This document shows positions 36,444 through 44,954 of a DNA stretch of 64,000 nucleotides, piece after piece; position 1 is the stretch's first letter; each line of letters opens with the position of its first letter. The translations under genes and the position numbers were made by a program. The stretch covers positions 30,859 to 94,858 of the forward strand of contig SUZF01000005.1 in assembly GCA_015060065.1 (NCBI GenBank), read 5' to 3'. This DNA is from Rikenellaceae bacterium. Lineage in GTDB: Bacteria; Bacteroidota; Bacteroidia; Bacteroidales; Rikenellaceae. Under the pieces are notes generated by a model. It worked only from the letters and a program-made list of their open reading frames with translations, was not told the origin of the DNA and did not search any database.

Positions 36444-37115
36444 ATGAAGATAAATAAAGAGGGATACAAAATAATCTTCGTTTCGGGCGTTATCTGCCTC
36501 GCTATATGGGGATTTATCTATTTTTTGCTCAATAAACATGAGGATATCGTACTGCTCGTTTTGAGTGCCGTAGTATTGCTGGTGTTCTGGTTTTTAATTG
36601 TGTCGTTTTTCCGCGAACCACGCCGTGTCAAGATTCACGATGCGGATCTTCTCTTTGCCCCGTGTGATGGACGTGTTGTCGTTACCGAGACGGTTAAAGA
36701 GGATGAATACTTTGAAGGACGCGAAGTTATGCAGATATCGATATTTATGTCGATTACGAATGTCCACATGAATTGGTTCCCGGTTGGTGGTGTGGTTAAA
36801 TACTTCAAGTACCATCCGGGACGTTTTCTTATTGCTTGGCATCCGAAATCTTCGACCGAGAACGAGCGCACGACCACAGTTGTTGAGACAAAGGGTGGTC
36901 ATGAGGTTCTTTTCCGCCAGATTGCGGGATTTGTAGCGCGTCGTATTGTGTCGTATGTGAAGGTCGGAGGCGAGGTAAATCAAAATGATGTGTGTGGATT
37001 TATCAAGTTCGGCTCGCGTATTGATATACTTATCCCGAAGGATAGCGAGTTGCTGGTCGAGATTGGTGACCACGTTGTGGGTACGCAGACCCCCATTGCA
37101 CGCTTCTGTAAATAG
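36444..37115 (+). CDS. psd: Phosphatidylserine decarboxylase proenzyme
   Basis: Forms phosphatidylethanolamine by decarboxylating phosphatidylserine. The 223-residue short type has two N-terminal membrane helices (about 10-28 and 36-56), FAPCDGRVV (71-79), ISIFMSITNVHMNW (98-111) and the self-cleavage site Gly190-Ser191 in IKFGSRIDILIP, where Ser becomes the pyruvoyl group. It follows cdsA by 19 bases; pssA, which links the two steps, is not in the window. Confidence 0.96.
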   Translation: MKINKEGYKIIFVSGVICLAIWGFIYFLLNKHEDIVLLVLSAVVLLVFWFLIVSFFREPRRVKIHDADLLFAPCDGRVVVTETVKEDEYFEGREVMQISIFMSITNVHMNWFPVGGVVKYFKYHPGRFLIAWHPKSSTENERTTTVVETKGGHEVLFRQIAGFVARRIVSYVKVGGEVNQNDVCGFIKFGSRIDILIPKDSELLVEIGDHVVGTQTPIARFCK

Positions 37116-37137
37116 CAATTGAGATTACAGGCGACCT

Positions 37138-38244
37138 ATGAGTTTGACGAGAAAACCGATGTGGAGATATGTGGCAGGCATTATTTTGACTGCCATGGTA
37201 CTCTTTTTGGTCTGGTATTTCAGTTCGGTAGTAATCTATATTCTTGTGTCGGCAGTGCTGGCAATCATCTTCCGCCCAATGGTGCGATATATCACAAGTA
37301 TCAAGGTCGGCAAACGGCGTGTGCCACGTTGGTTTGCGGCATTTGTTACATTGATGACTATTTGGGTCGCATTTATTGCAGCCTTCTCGTTGTTTGTGCC
37401 GTTGGTTGCAAATAAGGTCTATGAGTTATCGACGCTCGATTTCGGGTCGGTGTTGAAGAGCATCGAGGAGCCTATTGCCCGTGCGCAAGACTATCTCCAT
37501 TCGATGTTTGTGATGCCCGATACGAAATTTTCTCTTACGGAGGTGCTTGCCAACTCGTTGCGCGATATTATCGACTACGAAACTATCAATACGGCATTCT
37601 CGTCGGTTATCCATGTCGGAATGTCGTTTGTGATAGCATTCTTCTCGATATCGTTCATCACATTCTTCTTCCTCAAAGAGGATGGCCTATTTTATGCTAT
37701 GGTTAAGGCGGTCTTTCCGGAGAGATATCAGGATAATGTATCACGCGCACTCGACAAGGTTACAGTGTTGCTGTCACGCTACTTCTCCGGACTGCTTGCC
37801 GAGAGTGTGATAATTATGATTATCATTTCGGTAGTGATGATTATCTTCGGTATGAGAGTCGAGGATGCCTTCTTTATCGGATTGATTATGGGCATTATGA
37901 ATGTCATCCCCTATGCGGGTCCTGTTATGGGTGGCATCGCCTCGGTTTTTATCGGCATTGTTACCCCTATAAGTGGCTATACCGTCGGAACAACAATGCT
38001 TATTATCGCAATGACACTGCTCACGGTCAAGGGATTGGATGATTTCGTGCTGCAACCGACGCTCTACTCCTCGCGTGTGAAGGCTCATCCGTTGGAGGTT
38101 TTTCTCGTAATTCTTATCGCCGGCTCGGCTGCGGGAGTTGTCGGTATGTTGCTTGCAATTCCGGCATATACAGTTCTGCGAGTCTTCGCCAAGGAGTTCT
38201 TCTCGCAATTCTCGTTAGTTAAGAAATTGACAGAAAATGTCTAA
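37138..38244 (+). CDS. AI-2E family transporter
   Basis: A 368-residue polytopic membrane protein of the AI-2E/PerM/TqsA family. Hydrophobic helices near 12-60, 66-85, a soluble amphipathic stretch (about 90-150), then helices to 350; PYAGPVMGGIASVFIGI (about 260-276) and the GLDDFVLQPTLYSSRVKAHPLEVFLVIL block (about 300-327) are family signatures. Members export the quorum signal AI-2 or act as Na+/H+ antiporters; the sequence cannot choose. It starts 22 bases after psd and overlaps the riboflavin kinase by 8 bases. luxS and its nucleosidase lie 0.4-1.5 kb away on the other strand. Confidence 0.9.
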   Translation: MSLTRKPMWRYVAGIILTAMVLFLVWYFSSVVIYILVSAVLAIIFRPMVRYITSIKVGKRRVPRWFAAFVTLMTIWVAFIAAFSLFVPLVANKVYELSTLDFGSVLKSIEEPIARAQDYLHSMFVMPDTKFSLTEVLANSLRDIIDYETINTAFSSVIHVGMSFVIAFFSISFITFFFLKEDGLFYAMVKAVFPERYQDNVSRALDKVTVLLSRYFSGLLAESVIIMIIISVVMIIFGMRVEDAFFIGLIMGIMNVIPYAGPVMGGIASVFIGIVTPISGYTVGTTMLIIAMTLLTVKGLDDFVLQPTLYSSRVKAHPLEVFLVILIAGSAAGVVGMLLAIPAYTVLRVFAKEFFSQFSLVKKLTENV

Positions 38245-38614
38245 ACAGATTCTGCGCGATATGGTCACGGTTGAGGGTGAGGTTATTCACGGAGCAAAAC
38301 TCGGACGGCAGATGGGTTTCCCAACGGCAAATATGGAGGTCGGTGGAGTCGATATCGAGAATGGGGTCTATCTGTCAAGCGTTACGATTGATGGCCGGGT
38401 GTGGCGTGCAATGTCGAATGTAGGTGTTCGCCCCTCGGTTGATGGTCGCAGCCGCCTGCTCGAAACACATATCTTCGATTTTCAAGGCGACCTTTACGGT
38501 CGGGTCCTGCGTGTAGATTTGCTGCGCAAGGTGCGTGATGAAAAAAAATTCAGTTCCATAGAGGAACTGAAAAATCAATTGATGCAGGATTTTAACCAAA
38601 TCCGTTCGATGTAA
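38237..38614 (+). CDS. Stand-alone riboflavin kinase domain protein
   Basis: Phosphorylates riboflavin to FMN. At 125 residues it contains only the C-terminal kinase half of the usual bifunctional RibF: GEVIHGAKLGRQMGFPTANM (14-33, the ATP/metal loop with PTAN), MSNVGVRPSVDG, ETHIFDFQGDLYGRVLRVDLL (with catalytic Glu near residue 77) and the terminal RDEKKFSSIEELKNQL. No FAD-synthetase domain is present upstream because the AI-2E gene occupies that space. All catalytic motifs are intact, so it looks functional and not like a remnant. The start ATG overlaps the AI-2E stop by 8 bases, indicating translational coupling. Confidence 0.88.
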   Translation: MSKQILRDMVTVEGEVIHGAKLGRQMGFPTANMEVGGVDIENGVYLSSVTIDGRVWRAMSNVGVRPSVDGRSRLLETHIFDFQGDLYGRVLRVDLLRKVRDEKKFSSIEELKNQLMQDFNQIRSM

Positions 38615-38625
38615 ATCCGCTCGAA

Positions 38626-39219
38626 CTATATCTTATCTAGAATATCCACAAATGCCGAGAAGTCGGAGTGCGAATCGGCAAACTCGTCATACGAGAACTC
38701 TGTGTGTCCCGCTTCGGGTACGTCAGAAATCATCTTCATCGCAAAGACCGGAATATTAAAGCACCGCTTTACCGCGATGGCAATCGAGGTTATCTCCATA
38801 TCGAAAATGGCGTGTTCGACTCCGAAATGCTCCTTAATATCGCGCACAATATCTGCATTCACAAACGAATCTCCCGTAAATACGGTTACACCCTCGGTGC
38901 CACCTTTGAGTGCTATGGGGTTTGTGAGTTCCGGAATAAATCCTTCGGGAACGTCGCAGTCGTGATACTGCGCTACCGAAGGGCAGACAATCTCGCCCTG
39001 CTGATAGCCGAGCGTGCCGGCTGCAAATCCGATAACAGCCACAGCATCGATGGGTGCTTCGGCTGTCGCTATCGCATAGGTCACGGTCGCAGCGGATGCC
39101 GCCTTGCCTATACCGGAGCATGCAACGATATAGCGATGGCGAGGCGAGGTGGCAGCATCAACGGCTGCCGACATATTGTGAAACTCTCGCTCGGTGGGAG
39201 CAATGATGAGTATATTCAT
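38626..39219 (-). CDS. mtnN: 5'-methylthioadenosine/S-adenosylhomocysteine nucleosidase-like protein
   Basis: Probably removes adenine from S-adenosylhomocysteine, giving the substrate for LuxS. The 197-residue PNP/UDP-phosphorylase-fold protein is shorter than the 230-residue E. coli enzyme. ACSGIGKAASAATVTYAI (about 34-51) is the nucleobase-domain loop, IFDMEITSIA (about 138-147) contains the ribose-binding Met-Glu, and MISDVPE (about 163-169) the catalytic Asp. Futalosine hydrolase (MqnB) is a similar family and is the main alternative, but the position 26 bases after luxS favours the nucleosidase. Confidence 0.82.
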   Translation of the reverse strand: MNILIIAPTEREFHNMSAAVDAATSPRHRYIVACSGIGKAASAATVTYAIATAEAPIDAVAVIGFAAGTLGYQQGEIVCPSVAQYHDCDVPEGFIPELTNPIALKGGTEGVTVFTGDSFVNADIVRDIKEHFGVEHAIFDMEITSIAIAVKRCFNIPVFAMKMISDVPEAGHTEFSYDEFADSHSDFSAFVDILDKI

Positions 39220-39245
39220 AGCATTAAAAGGTCAAATGGTTGTGA

Positions 39246-39719
39246 TTAAAACTCGGTCGAGCCAAAGAGAATCGAGATATAGCGGCTCATAGCCTCGTTG
39301 GTCTCCTCCACAGCGTAGAGACGCGGATTTCCGCACTGCACCTCGTTCAGACCCACGATATCGTCGGTCGAGGCGATAGGGAATACCTCCTTATAGACAC
39401 GACCCAGCGCAGCCTTGATATCCTCGGCAGTGATGTCGTTCATCGTCGAGAGATAGAATCCCGTCTGGCAACCCATCGGACAGAACGATACGATGCTTTT
39501 GCCGACCTTCTCATCAAGACGGAGATAGTACGCCATCAGATGCTCGATGGTATGAACTACACCGGCAGAGAGGGGCTTGCGGTCCATCGGAGCGCAGAAG
39601 CGCAGGTCCCACGAGAGAACTGCCAAGTTATCGTTTATGTTGTAGGTAGAGCGCAGGTAAAGACCCTCACGCAGTGTTCGATGATCGACATCGAAGGATG
39701 AAACTACCGATTTTTTCAT
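39246..39719 (-). CDS. luxS: S-ribosylhomocysteine lyase LuxS
   Basis: Splits S-ribosylhomocysteine into homocysteine and DPD, the precursor of autoinducer-2. The 157-residue enzyme has the metal site His56 and Glu59-His60 (HTIEH) with Cys129 (VQCGN) and the catalytic Cys84 in PMGCQTGFYL. Length and motifs are complete. It lies in the operon aminotransferase-luxS-nucleosidase with gaps of 18 and 26 bases, giving a compact SAH recycling unit. Confidence 0.97.
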   Translation of the reverse strand: MKKSVVSSFDVDHRTLREGLYLRSTYNINDNLAVLSWDLRFCAPMDRKPLSAGVVHTIEHLMAYYLRLDEKVGKSIVSFCPMGCQTGFYLSTMNDITAEDIKAALGRVYKEVFPIASTDDIVGLNEVQCGNPRLYAVEETNEAMSRYISILFGSTEF

Positions 39720-39737
39720 ATTCGTCAGAAACTTTTA

Positions 39738-40934
39738 CTATTTACGGTTATTATATGCTTCGAGGGCCTTGCCTAACACAACCAATGCGCGTTGCAAATC
39801 CTCCTTTTTGAGAACGTAGGCGATACGGACCTCGTTTCGACCCATCGAGGGGTCGGAGTAGAATCCCGATGCGGGAGCAAGCATTATGGTCTCTCCCTCA
39901 TACTCAAACTCGCGCAAACACCATGCGCAGAAGTCGTCGCTATCCTCGACCGGCAGACGTGCTACGGTGTAGAATGCACCCATCGGAATCGGAGAATAGA
40001 CCCCCGGAATCTTGTTCAGACCGTCAATCAAACACTTTCTGCGCTCGATATACTCCTCATAGACATCCGTGGCGTATTGACGCGGAGCATCGATAGAAGC
40101 CTCGGCAACAATCTGACCAATGAGCGGAGGCGAGAGGCGAGCCTGACAGAACTTCATCACGGCAGCGCGTAGGGCTTTGTTCTTGGTTATGAGCGCACCG
40201 ATGCGGATACCGCACTCGGAGTAGCGTTTCGACACCGAATCAATCAGCACCACATTCTCCTCGATACCTTCGAGGTGGCAGGCGGAGATGTAGGGCGAGC
40301 CGGTGTAGATATATTCACGATAGACCTCATCCGAAAAGAGAAACAGGTCGTGCTTCTTCACAAGGTCACGAATCTGATTCATCTCCTTGCGGGTGTAGAG
40401 ATAGCCCGTGGGGTTGTTGGGGTTGCAGATAAGTATGCCTCGTGTGCGCTCGTTGATGAGAGCCTCGAACTGCTCGATGCTGGGCAATGCAAAGCCATCG
40501 TCAATGGTCGAAATCACGGGGCGGATAACCGCACCTGCCGAGATTGCAAATGCCATATAGTTGGCGTATGCCGGCTCCGGCACGATAATCTCGTCGCCCG
40601 GATTCAGACATGACATAAAGGCAAAGAGTACCGCCTCGGAGCCTCCCGTAGTGATGATGATATCTTCGGGGGTGAGGTGAATCTGGTATTGGTCGTAGTA
40701 ACCCACCAACTTCTCTCGCAGCGAGCGATAACCATCGCTGGGGCTGTATTCGAGAATCGTGCGGTCGATATTGCGCAATGCGTCGAGAGCCACCTGTGGC
40801 GACGGCAGGTCTGGCTGACCGATGTTGAGGTGGTATATCTTCGTTCCGCGTGCCTTGGCAGCCTCTGCCAGTGGCACAAGTTTTCGAATCGGGGAGGCGG
40901 GCATCTCATCTGCTCGCAATGAAATCTTCGGCAT
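39738..40934 (-). CDS. Class I/II pyridoxal-phosphate aminotransferase
   Basis: A 398-residue fold-type I aminotransferase of the aspartate aminotransferase group. SGGSEAVLFAFMS-like TTGGSEAVLFAFMS (about 92-105) binds the cofactor phosphate, NPNNPTGYLYT (about 169-179) and FSDEVYREY (about 197-205) hold the PLP-binding Asn, Asp and Tyr, and the Schiff-base lysine is in SVSKRYSECGIRIG (about 234-247). The substrate is not fixed by these motifs; amino acids such as aspartate or an aromatic/branched one are possible. It heads the luxS operon and has its own consensus promoter. Confidence 0.92.
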   Translation of the reverse strand: MPKISLRADEMPASPIRKLVPLAEAAKARGTKIYHLNIGQPDLPSPQVALDALRNIDRTILEYSPSDGYRSLREKLVGYYDQYQIHLTPEDIIITTGGSEAVLFAFMSCLNPGDEIIVPEPAYANYMAFAISAGAVIRPVISTIDDGFALPSIEQFEALINERTRGILICNPNNPTGYLYTRKEMNQIRDLVKKHDLFLFSDEVYREYIYTGSPYISACHLEGIEENVVLIDSVSKRYSECGIRIGALITKNKALRAAVMKFCQARLSPPLIGQIVAEASIDAPRQYATDVYEEYIERRKCLIDGLNKIPGVYSPIPMGAFYTVARLPVEDSDDFCAWCLREFEYEGETIMLAPASGFYSDPSMGRNEVRIAYVLKKEDLQRALVVLGKALEAYNNRK

Positions 40935-40954
40935 AAATCAAATGTTTATATCCG

Positions 40955-40984
40955 CAAAGGTACGAATAATTGTGAATTAAACAA
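40955..40984 (-). promoter_or_regulatory. Promoter of the aminotransferase-luxS operon
   Basis: Minus strand TACCTTTG (40955-40962), 19-bp spacer, TTG (40982-40984), 21 bases before the ATG. The -33 box sits inside the terminator hairpin of the upstream M16 gene. Confidence 0.8.
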
Positions 40985-41017
40985 GGGTGTCGAACCATGT
41001 TTGGTCGGACACCCTTG
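40982..41017 (-). terminator. Terminator of the M16 peptidase gene
   Basis: CAAGGGTGTC pairs with GACACCCTTG, followed by an inner ACCA/TGGT helix and a short loop; on the minus strand TTTAATT follows. It lies 22 bases past the M16 stop. The arm sequence resembles the hairpin after rpsU (5765-5800). Confidence 0.75.
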
Positions 41018-41038
41018 CTTTGTGAGGTTAATCTTCGA

Positions 41039-43954
41039 TTAGTATCCGAAGATATCCTCCTGCGAGAGGAGTGTTACCTCTCCGATACTGCGCAGATATT
41101 TCATATCGAGGTCGCGCTTGTCGCCCAGGATGCAGTAGGTGTAGTTGCGGTCTTTAATCCACTCCTGCTGGAATGCAACGACATCGTCGAGTGTCATATC
41201 CTTCACTTTGTCGTAAATTAGGGCGTTGCGGTCGAAATCGACACCCTTATTCTTGGCTGCAAGATAGTGCCAGAGGACATTCTCCTTGATTACACGCTCG
41301 GTAGCCAATGCCGTCAGTACCGACTGCTTGGCAATCTCAAAGGCATTCTGCGATTGGGGCATATTGTTGATAATCTCGGCAAAAGCCTCCATTGCCTGCT
41401 GCATTTTGTCGTTTTGCGTGGCGATAAAGGCTGTGTAGGTGTAGCCATCCTCGGCGCGGAAATGCTCTTGGAGTTGCGCCCACGACGAGTATGCCAAACC
41501 GCGGGCCTCGCGCATCTCTTGGAAGACGATAGCGTTCATTCCGCCTCCGAAGTAGTTGTTGTAGAGCAGGATTGCAGCATCGTTATCGGTCGAGAAGATA
41601 TCGCTGTCGCGCTTCGAGTATTGCGTGTAGTAGATTTGCTTTGCATCGTAGTGTGCGAGCAGTACGCGACTTTTCGGGGTCGATTGCAGCGGACGCTCCA
41701 CCTTGCCCACCTCCGGGTCAATAAGGCTCTCGGCTACGTGGTGTGAGCGGTCGAGTTCGGCCGTAAGTTCGCGTTGCGAGAGGGGACCATAGTACATTAC
41801 GCGGTGCTTCATTCCGTTCAGAGCCTTGATTTCGCCCAGCAACTCCTCCGAGGTGAGAGCCTCCAATTGAGCATTTGTCAGCGTCATCGCCTTGACGGCT
41901 TCGGCTCCATACATCGCGTAGTTGCGTAGTGCGCGGTGGTTGGCATTCTGGTTGAGTTTTGCATCCTCGCCACTCTTTATGATATCCTTTTTGAGTTCGG
42001 CAAGCACCTCGATATTGCCCTCGACCTCACGCATATACTCCTCGGCAAGAGCCATCGCTTTTGTCATATTGTCGCCCAAGCCCGAAATCCAGACGTAGGT
42101 GCGATTGTGGGCGAGCGAGATGCGGAAGTCGCACGCCATGGCGTAGAACTCGCTCTGAATCTCTTCGAGCGACTTTGATGCTGTACCGAGCAACTCGAAG
42201 TATTGAATTGCTGCATCCATTCGCGGATTATCGACACTTCCGAACTCGTAGAGATACATCAACGTAAAGAGGTCGTTGGTGGTGTTCTGCTTGTAGAGTA
42301 CCTCAATATCGCTGCTCTTCATCTTGCCGACCGACATATCGCGCTCGAAATCGACAAATACAGGCTCGATAGGCTCAACCTCCGACGACTGAATCTCGAC
42401 GAGGAAGTCGCTCTTGGCATCTCGGTTGGTCGCAATCGGAGTGATTGCGGGCTTCTCAATCTTCTTCTGATTCTTGTCTTCGCCCTGACGCTTGTAGAGT
42501 ACCACATAGTTCTCGTCGCCGAGATATTTGTTTGCCCACGTGACAACGTCAGCCTTGGTTATGCGGCTCATCTTATCCAAACGCTCCACTTGGTCAGCCC
42601 AGTCGATTCCGTTGATGAAGGTGCTTACGTACTGCATAGCACGGCCATTGTTGGAGTCGAGTTCCTCCATGCGGTAACGCTTGAAATTGGCAACCGTCGA
42701 GGCGATAAGCGACTCGTCAAACTCTCCGTTGCGCAACTTCGCCACCTCGGCAAGGAGCAGGTCGCGCACCTCTTCGAGGGTCTGTCCCTGCTTGGGGAAA
42801 CCGCCACAGACGAGGCTGCCGAGGTCGGCATCAATCATGCTTGATGCAAAGGCGTGGAGAACTTTCTGCTGCTGCATAAGGTCTGTATCGAGGAGTCCGC
42901 ACTTGTCGTTGTAGAGAATATCTCCAACAATCTCCTGAATGTGCGAATCCTCACACGACATACCGCCACCCGTGCGCCAGCCCAGATAGAGGAACTCCGC
43001 ATCGTTGCCATAGACCTCCTTAACCTTGGGTGCCGTGATAGGCTCCGCTTCGGGGAAGGTAAATTCGGGCAACTCCGGATTGGGTTGCAGCGAGCCGAAA
43101 TATTGGTCGATAATGGCAATGGTCTTGTCGGGGTCGAAATCTCCCGACATACATATTGCCATATTGTTGGGAACATAGTAGGTCTTGTAGTAGTTCTTGA
43201 TATTGGTAATCGAGGGATTTTTCAGATGCTCCTGCGTTCCGAGTACCGAGTGCTGACCGCTGGGGTGGTTAGGGTGGAGCAGTTCGAGAATCCCGTAGTA
43301 AGCCTTATTGCCGTCACGTGTGAGCGACATATTGTACTCCTCATAGACGGTTTCGAGTTCGGTGTGGAATCCGCGGATTACGTTGTTTGCGAAGCGGTCG
43401 GACTGAATTTTTGCCCAATTCTCAATCTGATTCGACGGGATATCCTCGGTATATACCGTCTCGTCAAACGAAGTCCAAGCATTTGTTCCCGACGCTCCGA
43501 TTGCCGACATCAACTTGTCGTACTCGTTGGGGATTGCGTACTTCGAAGCCTCCTGCGAAACGCTGTCGATAAGAGCGTACAACTTCTTGCGCTCGGCAGG
43601 GTCTTCGGTGTTGCGGTAGAGTTCGAAGAGTTGCTCGATTCTGTCGAGCAGCGGAGCCTCTGCCTCGTAGTTCGATGTGCCGAAACGCTCTGTACCCTTG
43701 AACATCAGATGCTCGAAGTAGTGTGCCAAGCCGGTAGTCTCGGCAGGGTCGTTCTTCGCACCAACCTTTACGGCTATGTAGGTCTGGATACGCGGAGCCT
43801 CCTTATTTACGGTCATATAGACCTTCAATCCGTTATCGAGCGTGTAGATTCGGGTTTTGAGCGGGTCGCCTGCGACCTTCTCGTAGTGGTAATCCGAACA
43901 CGCAGTGGCGCAGAGTGCAACGACAATCGCCACGATGGTCAAAAACCTTTTCAT
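41039..43954 (-). CDS. M16-family zinc metallopeptidase lipoprotein
   Basis: A 971-residue pitrilysin-like peptidase with two M16 halves. The inverted zinc motif is His78-Tyr-Phe-Glu81-His82 (GLAHYFEHLMFKGT), and the distal Glu lies in the following helix about 75 residues on (NVIRGFHTELETVYEEYNMSL). The signal ends in ALCATACS, with Cys19 a probable lipid anchor, so the enzyme should sit in the periplasm or outer membrane. The C-terminal half (about 530-971) keeps the fold (FGGGMNAIVFQEMREARGLAYSS) without a zinc site. M16 enzymes degrade peptides inside a closed chamber. Its promoter spacer contains a C9/G9 run. Confidence 0.93.
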   Translation of the reverse strand: MKRFLTIVAIVVALCATACSDYHYEKVAGDPLKTRIYTLDNGLKVYMTVNKEAPRIQTYIAVKVGAKNDPAETTGLAHYFEHLMFKGTERFGTSNYEAEAPLLDRIEQLFELYRNTEDPAERKKLYALIDSVSQEASKYAIPNEYDKLMSAIGASGTNAWTSFDETVYTEDIPSNQIENWAKIQSDRFANNVIRGFHTELETVYEEYNMSLTRDGNKAYYGILELLHPNHPSGQHSVLGTQEHLKNPSITNIKNYYKTYYVPNNMAICMSGDFDPDKTIAIIDQYFGSLQPNPELPEFTFPEAEPITAPKVKEVYGNDAEFLYLGWRTGGGMSCEDSHIQEIVGDILYNDKCGLLDTDLMQQQKVLHAFASSMIDADLGSLVCGGFPKQGQTLEEVRDLLLAEVAKLRNGEFDESLIASTVANFKRYRMEELDSNNGRAMQYVSTFINGIDWADQVERLDKMSRITKADVVTWANKYLGDENYVVLYKRQGEDKNQKKIEKPAITPIATNRDAKSDFLVEIQSSEVEPIEPVFVDFERDMSVGKMKSSDIEVLYKQNTTNDLFTLMYLYEFGSVDNPRMDAAIQYFELLGTASKSLEEIQSEFYAMACDFRISLAHNRTYVWISGLGDNMTKAMALAEEYMREVEGNIEVLAELKKDIIKSGEDAKLNQNANHRALRNYAMYGAEAVKAMTLTNAQLEALTSEELLGEIKALNGMKHRVMYYGPLSQRELTAELDRSHHVAESLIDPEVGKVERPLQSTPKSRVLLAHYDAKQIYYTQYSKRDSDIFSTDNDAAILLYNNYFGGGMNAIVFQEMREARGLAYSSWAQLQEHFRAEDGYTYTAFIATQNDKMQQAMEAFAEIINNMPQSQNAFEIAKQSVLTALATERVIKENVLWHYLAAKNKGVDFDRNALIYDKVKDMTLDDVVAFQQEWIKDRNYTYCILGDKRDLDMKYLRSIGEVTLLSQEDIFGY

Positions 43955-44002
43955 CTCTTTAAGTTGTTTATGATAGTTTGCTTGTTAGTCAGTTTTCGGG
44001 TG

Positions 44003-44032
44003 CAAATATAGAAAATTCCCCCCCCCGCCAAA
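44003..44032 (-). promoter_or_regulatory. M16 promoter with a nine-base homopolymer in the spacer
   Basis: Minus strand TATATTTG (44003-44010), an 18-bp spacer and TTTG (44029-44032). The spacer includes nine consecutive C on the plus strand (44018-44026). The usual spacing in this phylum is 19-21 bp, so gain of one to three bases would move it into the optimum. Confidence 0.7.
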
Positions 44033-44084
44033 TTTTTATGACAAAAAAACGCAGGAGAGTGTGAATTATTGCCTGAAAAGTGGT

Positions 44085-44567
44085 CTAATTGAAGAAAATA
44101 TCGCGGCAGACGTAGATAAGCATACCGCTTGCCGCCAGAAGTTTAACGCCGGTGCCGACAATGAACGAGAGAAACGAGCCGAGTCCGACCTTTACGGCTC
44201 TGTTCAAATCATCGCGGTTGTGCATCATTTCGCCCACCAAGGCTCCGATAAACGGCCCTGCAATAATACCCAACGGCCCAAGGAAGAATCCTCCGATGGC
44301 TCCGATGGTGGCTCCGATGGTTGCCGGACGGCTGCCACCGAAGGTCTTGGTCATATATGCCGGCAGGAAGTAATCAACGAGCGACACAACCACAACCACT
44401 GCTAACCAAATCCAAAGCAGGGTGGTCGAGAGGGTAGAGCCTTCGCGGAAGAAGGCGCAGAGCAATCCTGCATAACTCAACACCACACCCGGAAGTACGG
44501 GTACGATGCAACCCACGGCTCCGATGACCGTGAGCAGAACTGCCATTATTGCCAGGAAAATCTCCAC
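44085..44567 (-). CDS. DUF456 family membrane protein
   Basis: A small hydrophobic inner-membrane protein of unknown function. Taking the GTG at 44567 gives 160 residues beginning EIFLAIMAVLLTVIGAVGCI, which matches the usual DUF456 start followed by PVLPGVVLSYAGLL (about 21-34). A Gly-rich segment GATIGAIGGFFLGPLGIIAGP (about 100-120) and GLGSFLSFIVGTGVKLLA near the end are typical. An ATG at 44546 is the alternative start; the 44642 ATG would overlap panD by 46 bases and is unlikely. It follows panC-panD. Confidence 0.82.
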   Translation of the reverse strand: MEIFLAIMAVLLTVIGAVGCIVPVLPGVVLSYAGLLCAFFREGSTLSTTLLWIWLAVVVVVSLVDYFLPAYMTKTFGGSRPATIGATIGAIGGFFLGPLGIIAGPFIGALVGEMMHNRDDLNRAVKVGLGSFLSFIVGTGVKLLAASGMLIYVCRDIFFN

Positions 44568-44596
44568 CTCTCTACATATAATGTATAAGGAATCCC

Positions 44597-44950
44597 TTAT
44601 TTTACAAGTTTGTTGGTTGCCGTGTCGGGGAAGATTACCCACGGCTTGAAACTCTTTGCCTCCTCGAAGTCGAGCAGGGCATACGATACGAGGATGACGA
44701 TGTCGCCCTCCGAAGCCTTGTGTGCTGCGGCTCCATTCAGGCAGATTACGCCACTGTTGCGCTCACCCTTTATAATATAGGTTTCCAATCGTTCTCCGTT
44801 GGTGACATTCAGCACCTGAACCTTCTCTCCCTCAATCATATTTGCCGCTTCGAGCAGAGCCTCATCAACAGTGATGCTACCCACATAATTGAGGTTTGCC
44901 TGCGTAACAGTTACGCGGTGGATTTTCGATTTGAGAACTTCTATCTTCAT
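44597..44950 (-). CDS. panD: Aspartate 1-decarboxylase proenzyme
   Basis: Makes beta-alanine for pantothenate. Starting at ATG 44950 ([20 protein letters not shown]) it has 117 residues. The self-cleavage site Gly24-Ser25 (YVGSITVDE) is in the exact family position and yields the pyruvoyl enzyme. [20 protein letters not shown] (about 73-92) is the conserved core. The ATG is 4 bases after the panC stop, so the two are coupled, and the nine-residue longer frame would overlap panC. Confidence 0.97.
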   Translation of the reverse strand: MKIEVLKSKIHRVTVTQANLNYVGSITVDEALLEAANMIEGEKVQVLNVTNGERLETYIIKGERNSGVICLNGAAAHKASEGDIVILVSYALLDFEEAKSFKPWVIFPDTATNKLVK

Positions 44951-44954
44951 CTCC

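Noticed and set aside
38626..39219. Assignment of the nucleosidase as futalosine hydrolase with the UbiD gene as partner
   Set aside because: The families are similar, but adjacency to luxS points to S-adenosylhomocysteine recycling; no other futalosine-pathway gene is in the window.
44597..44642. DUF456 start at 44642 overlapping panD
   Set aside because: The first 25 residues of that form have no hydrophobic or family character; the GTG at 44567 or ATG at 44546 matches the family start.
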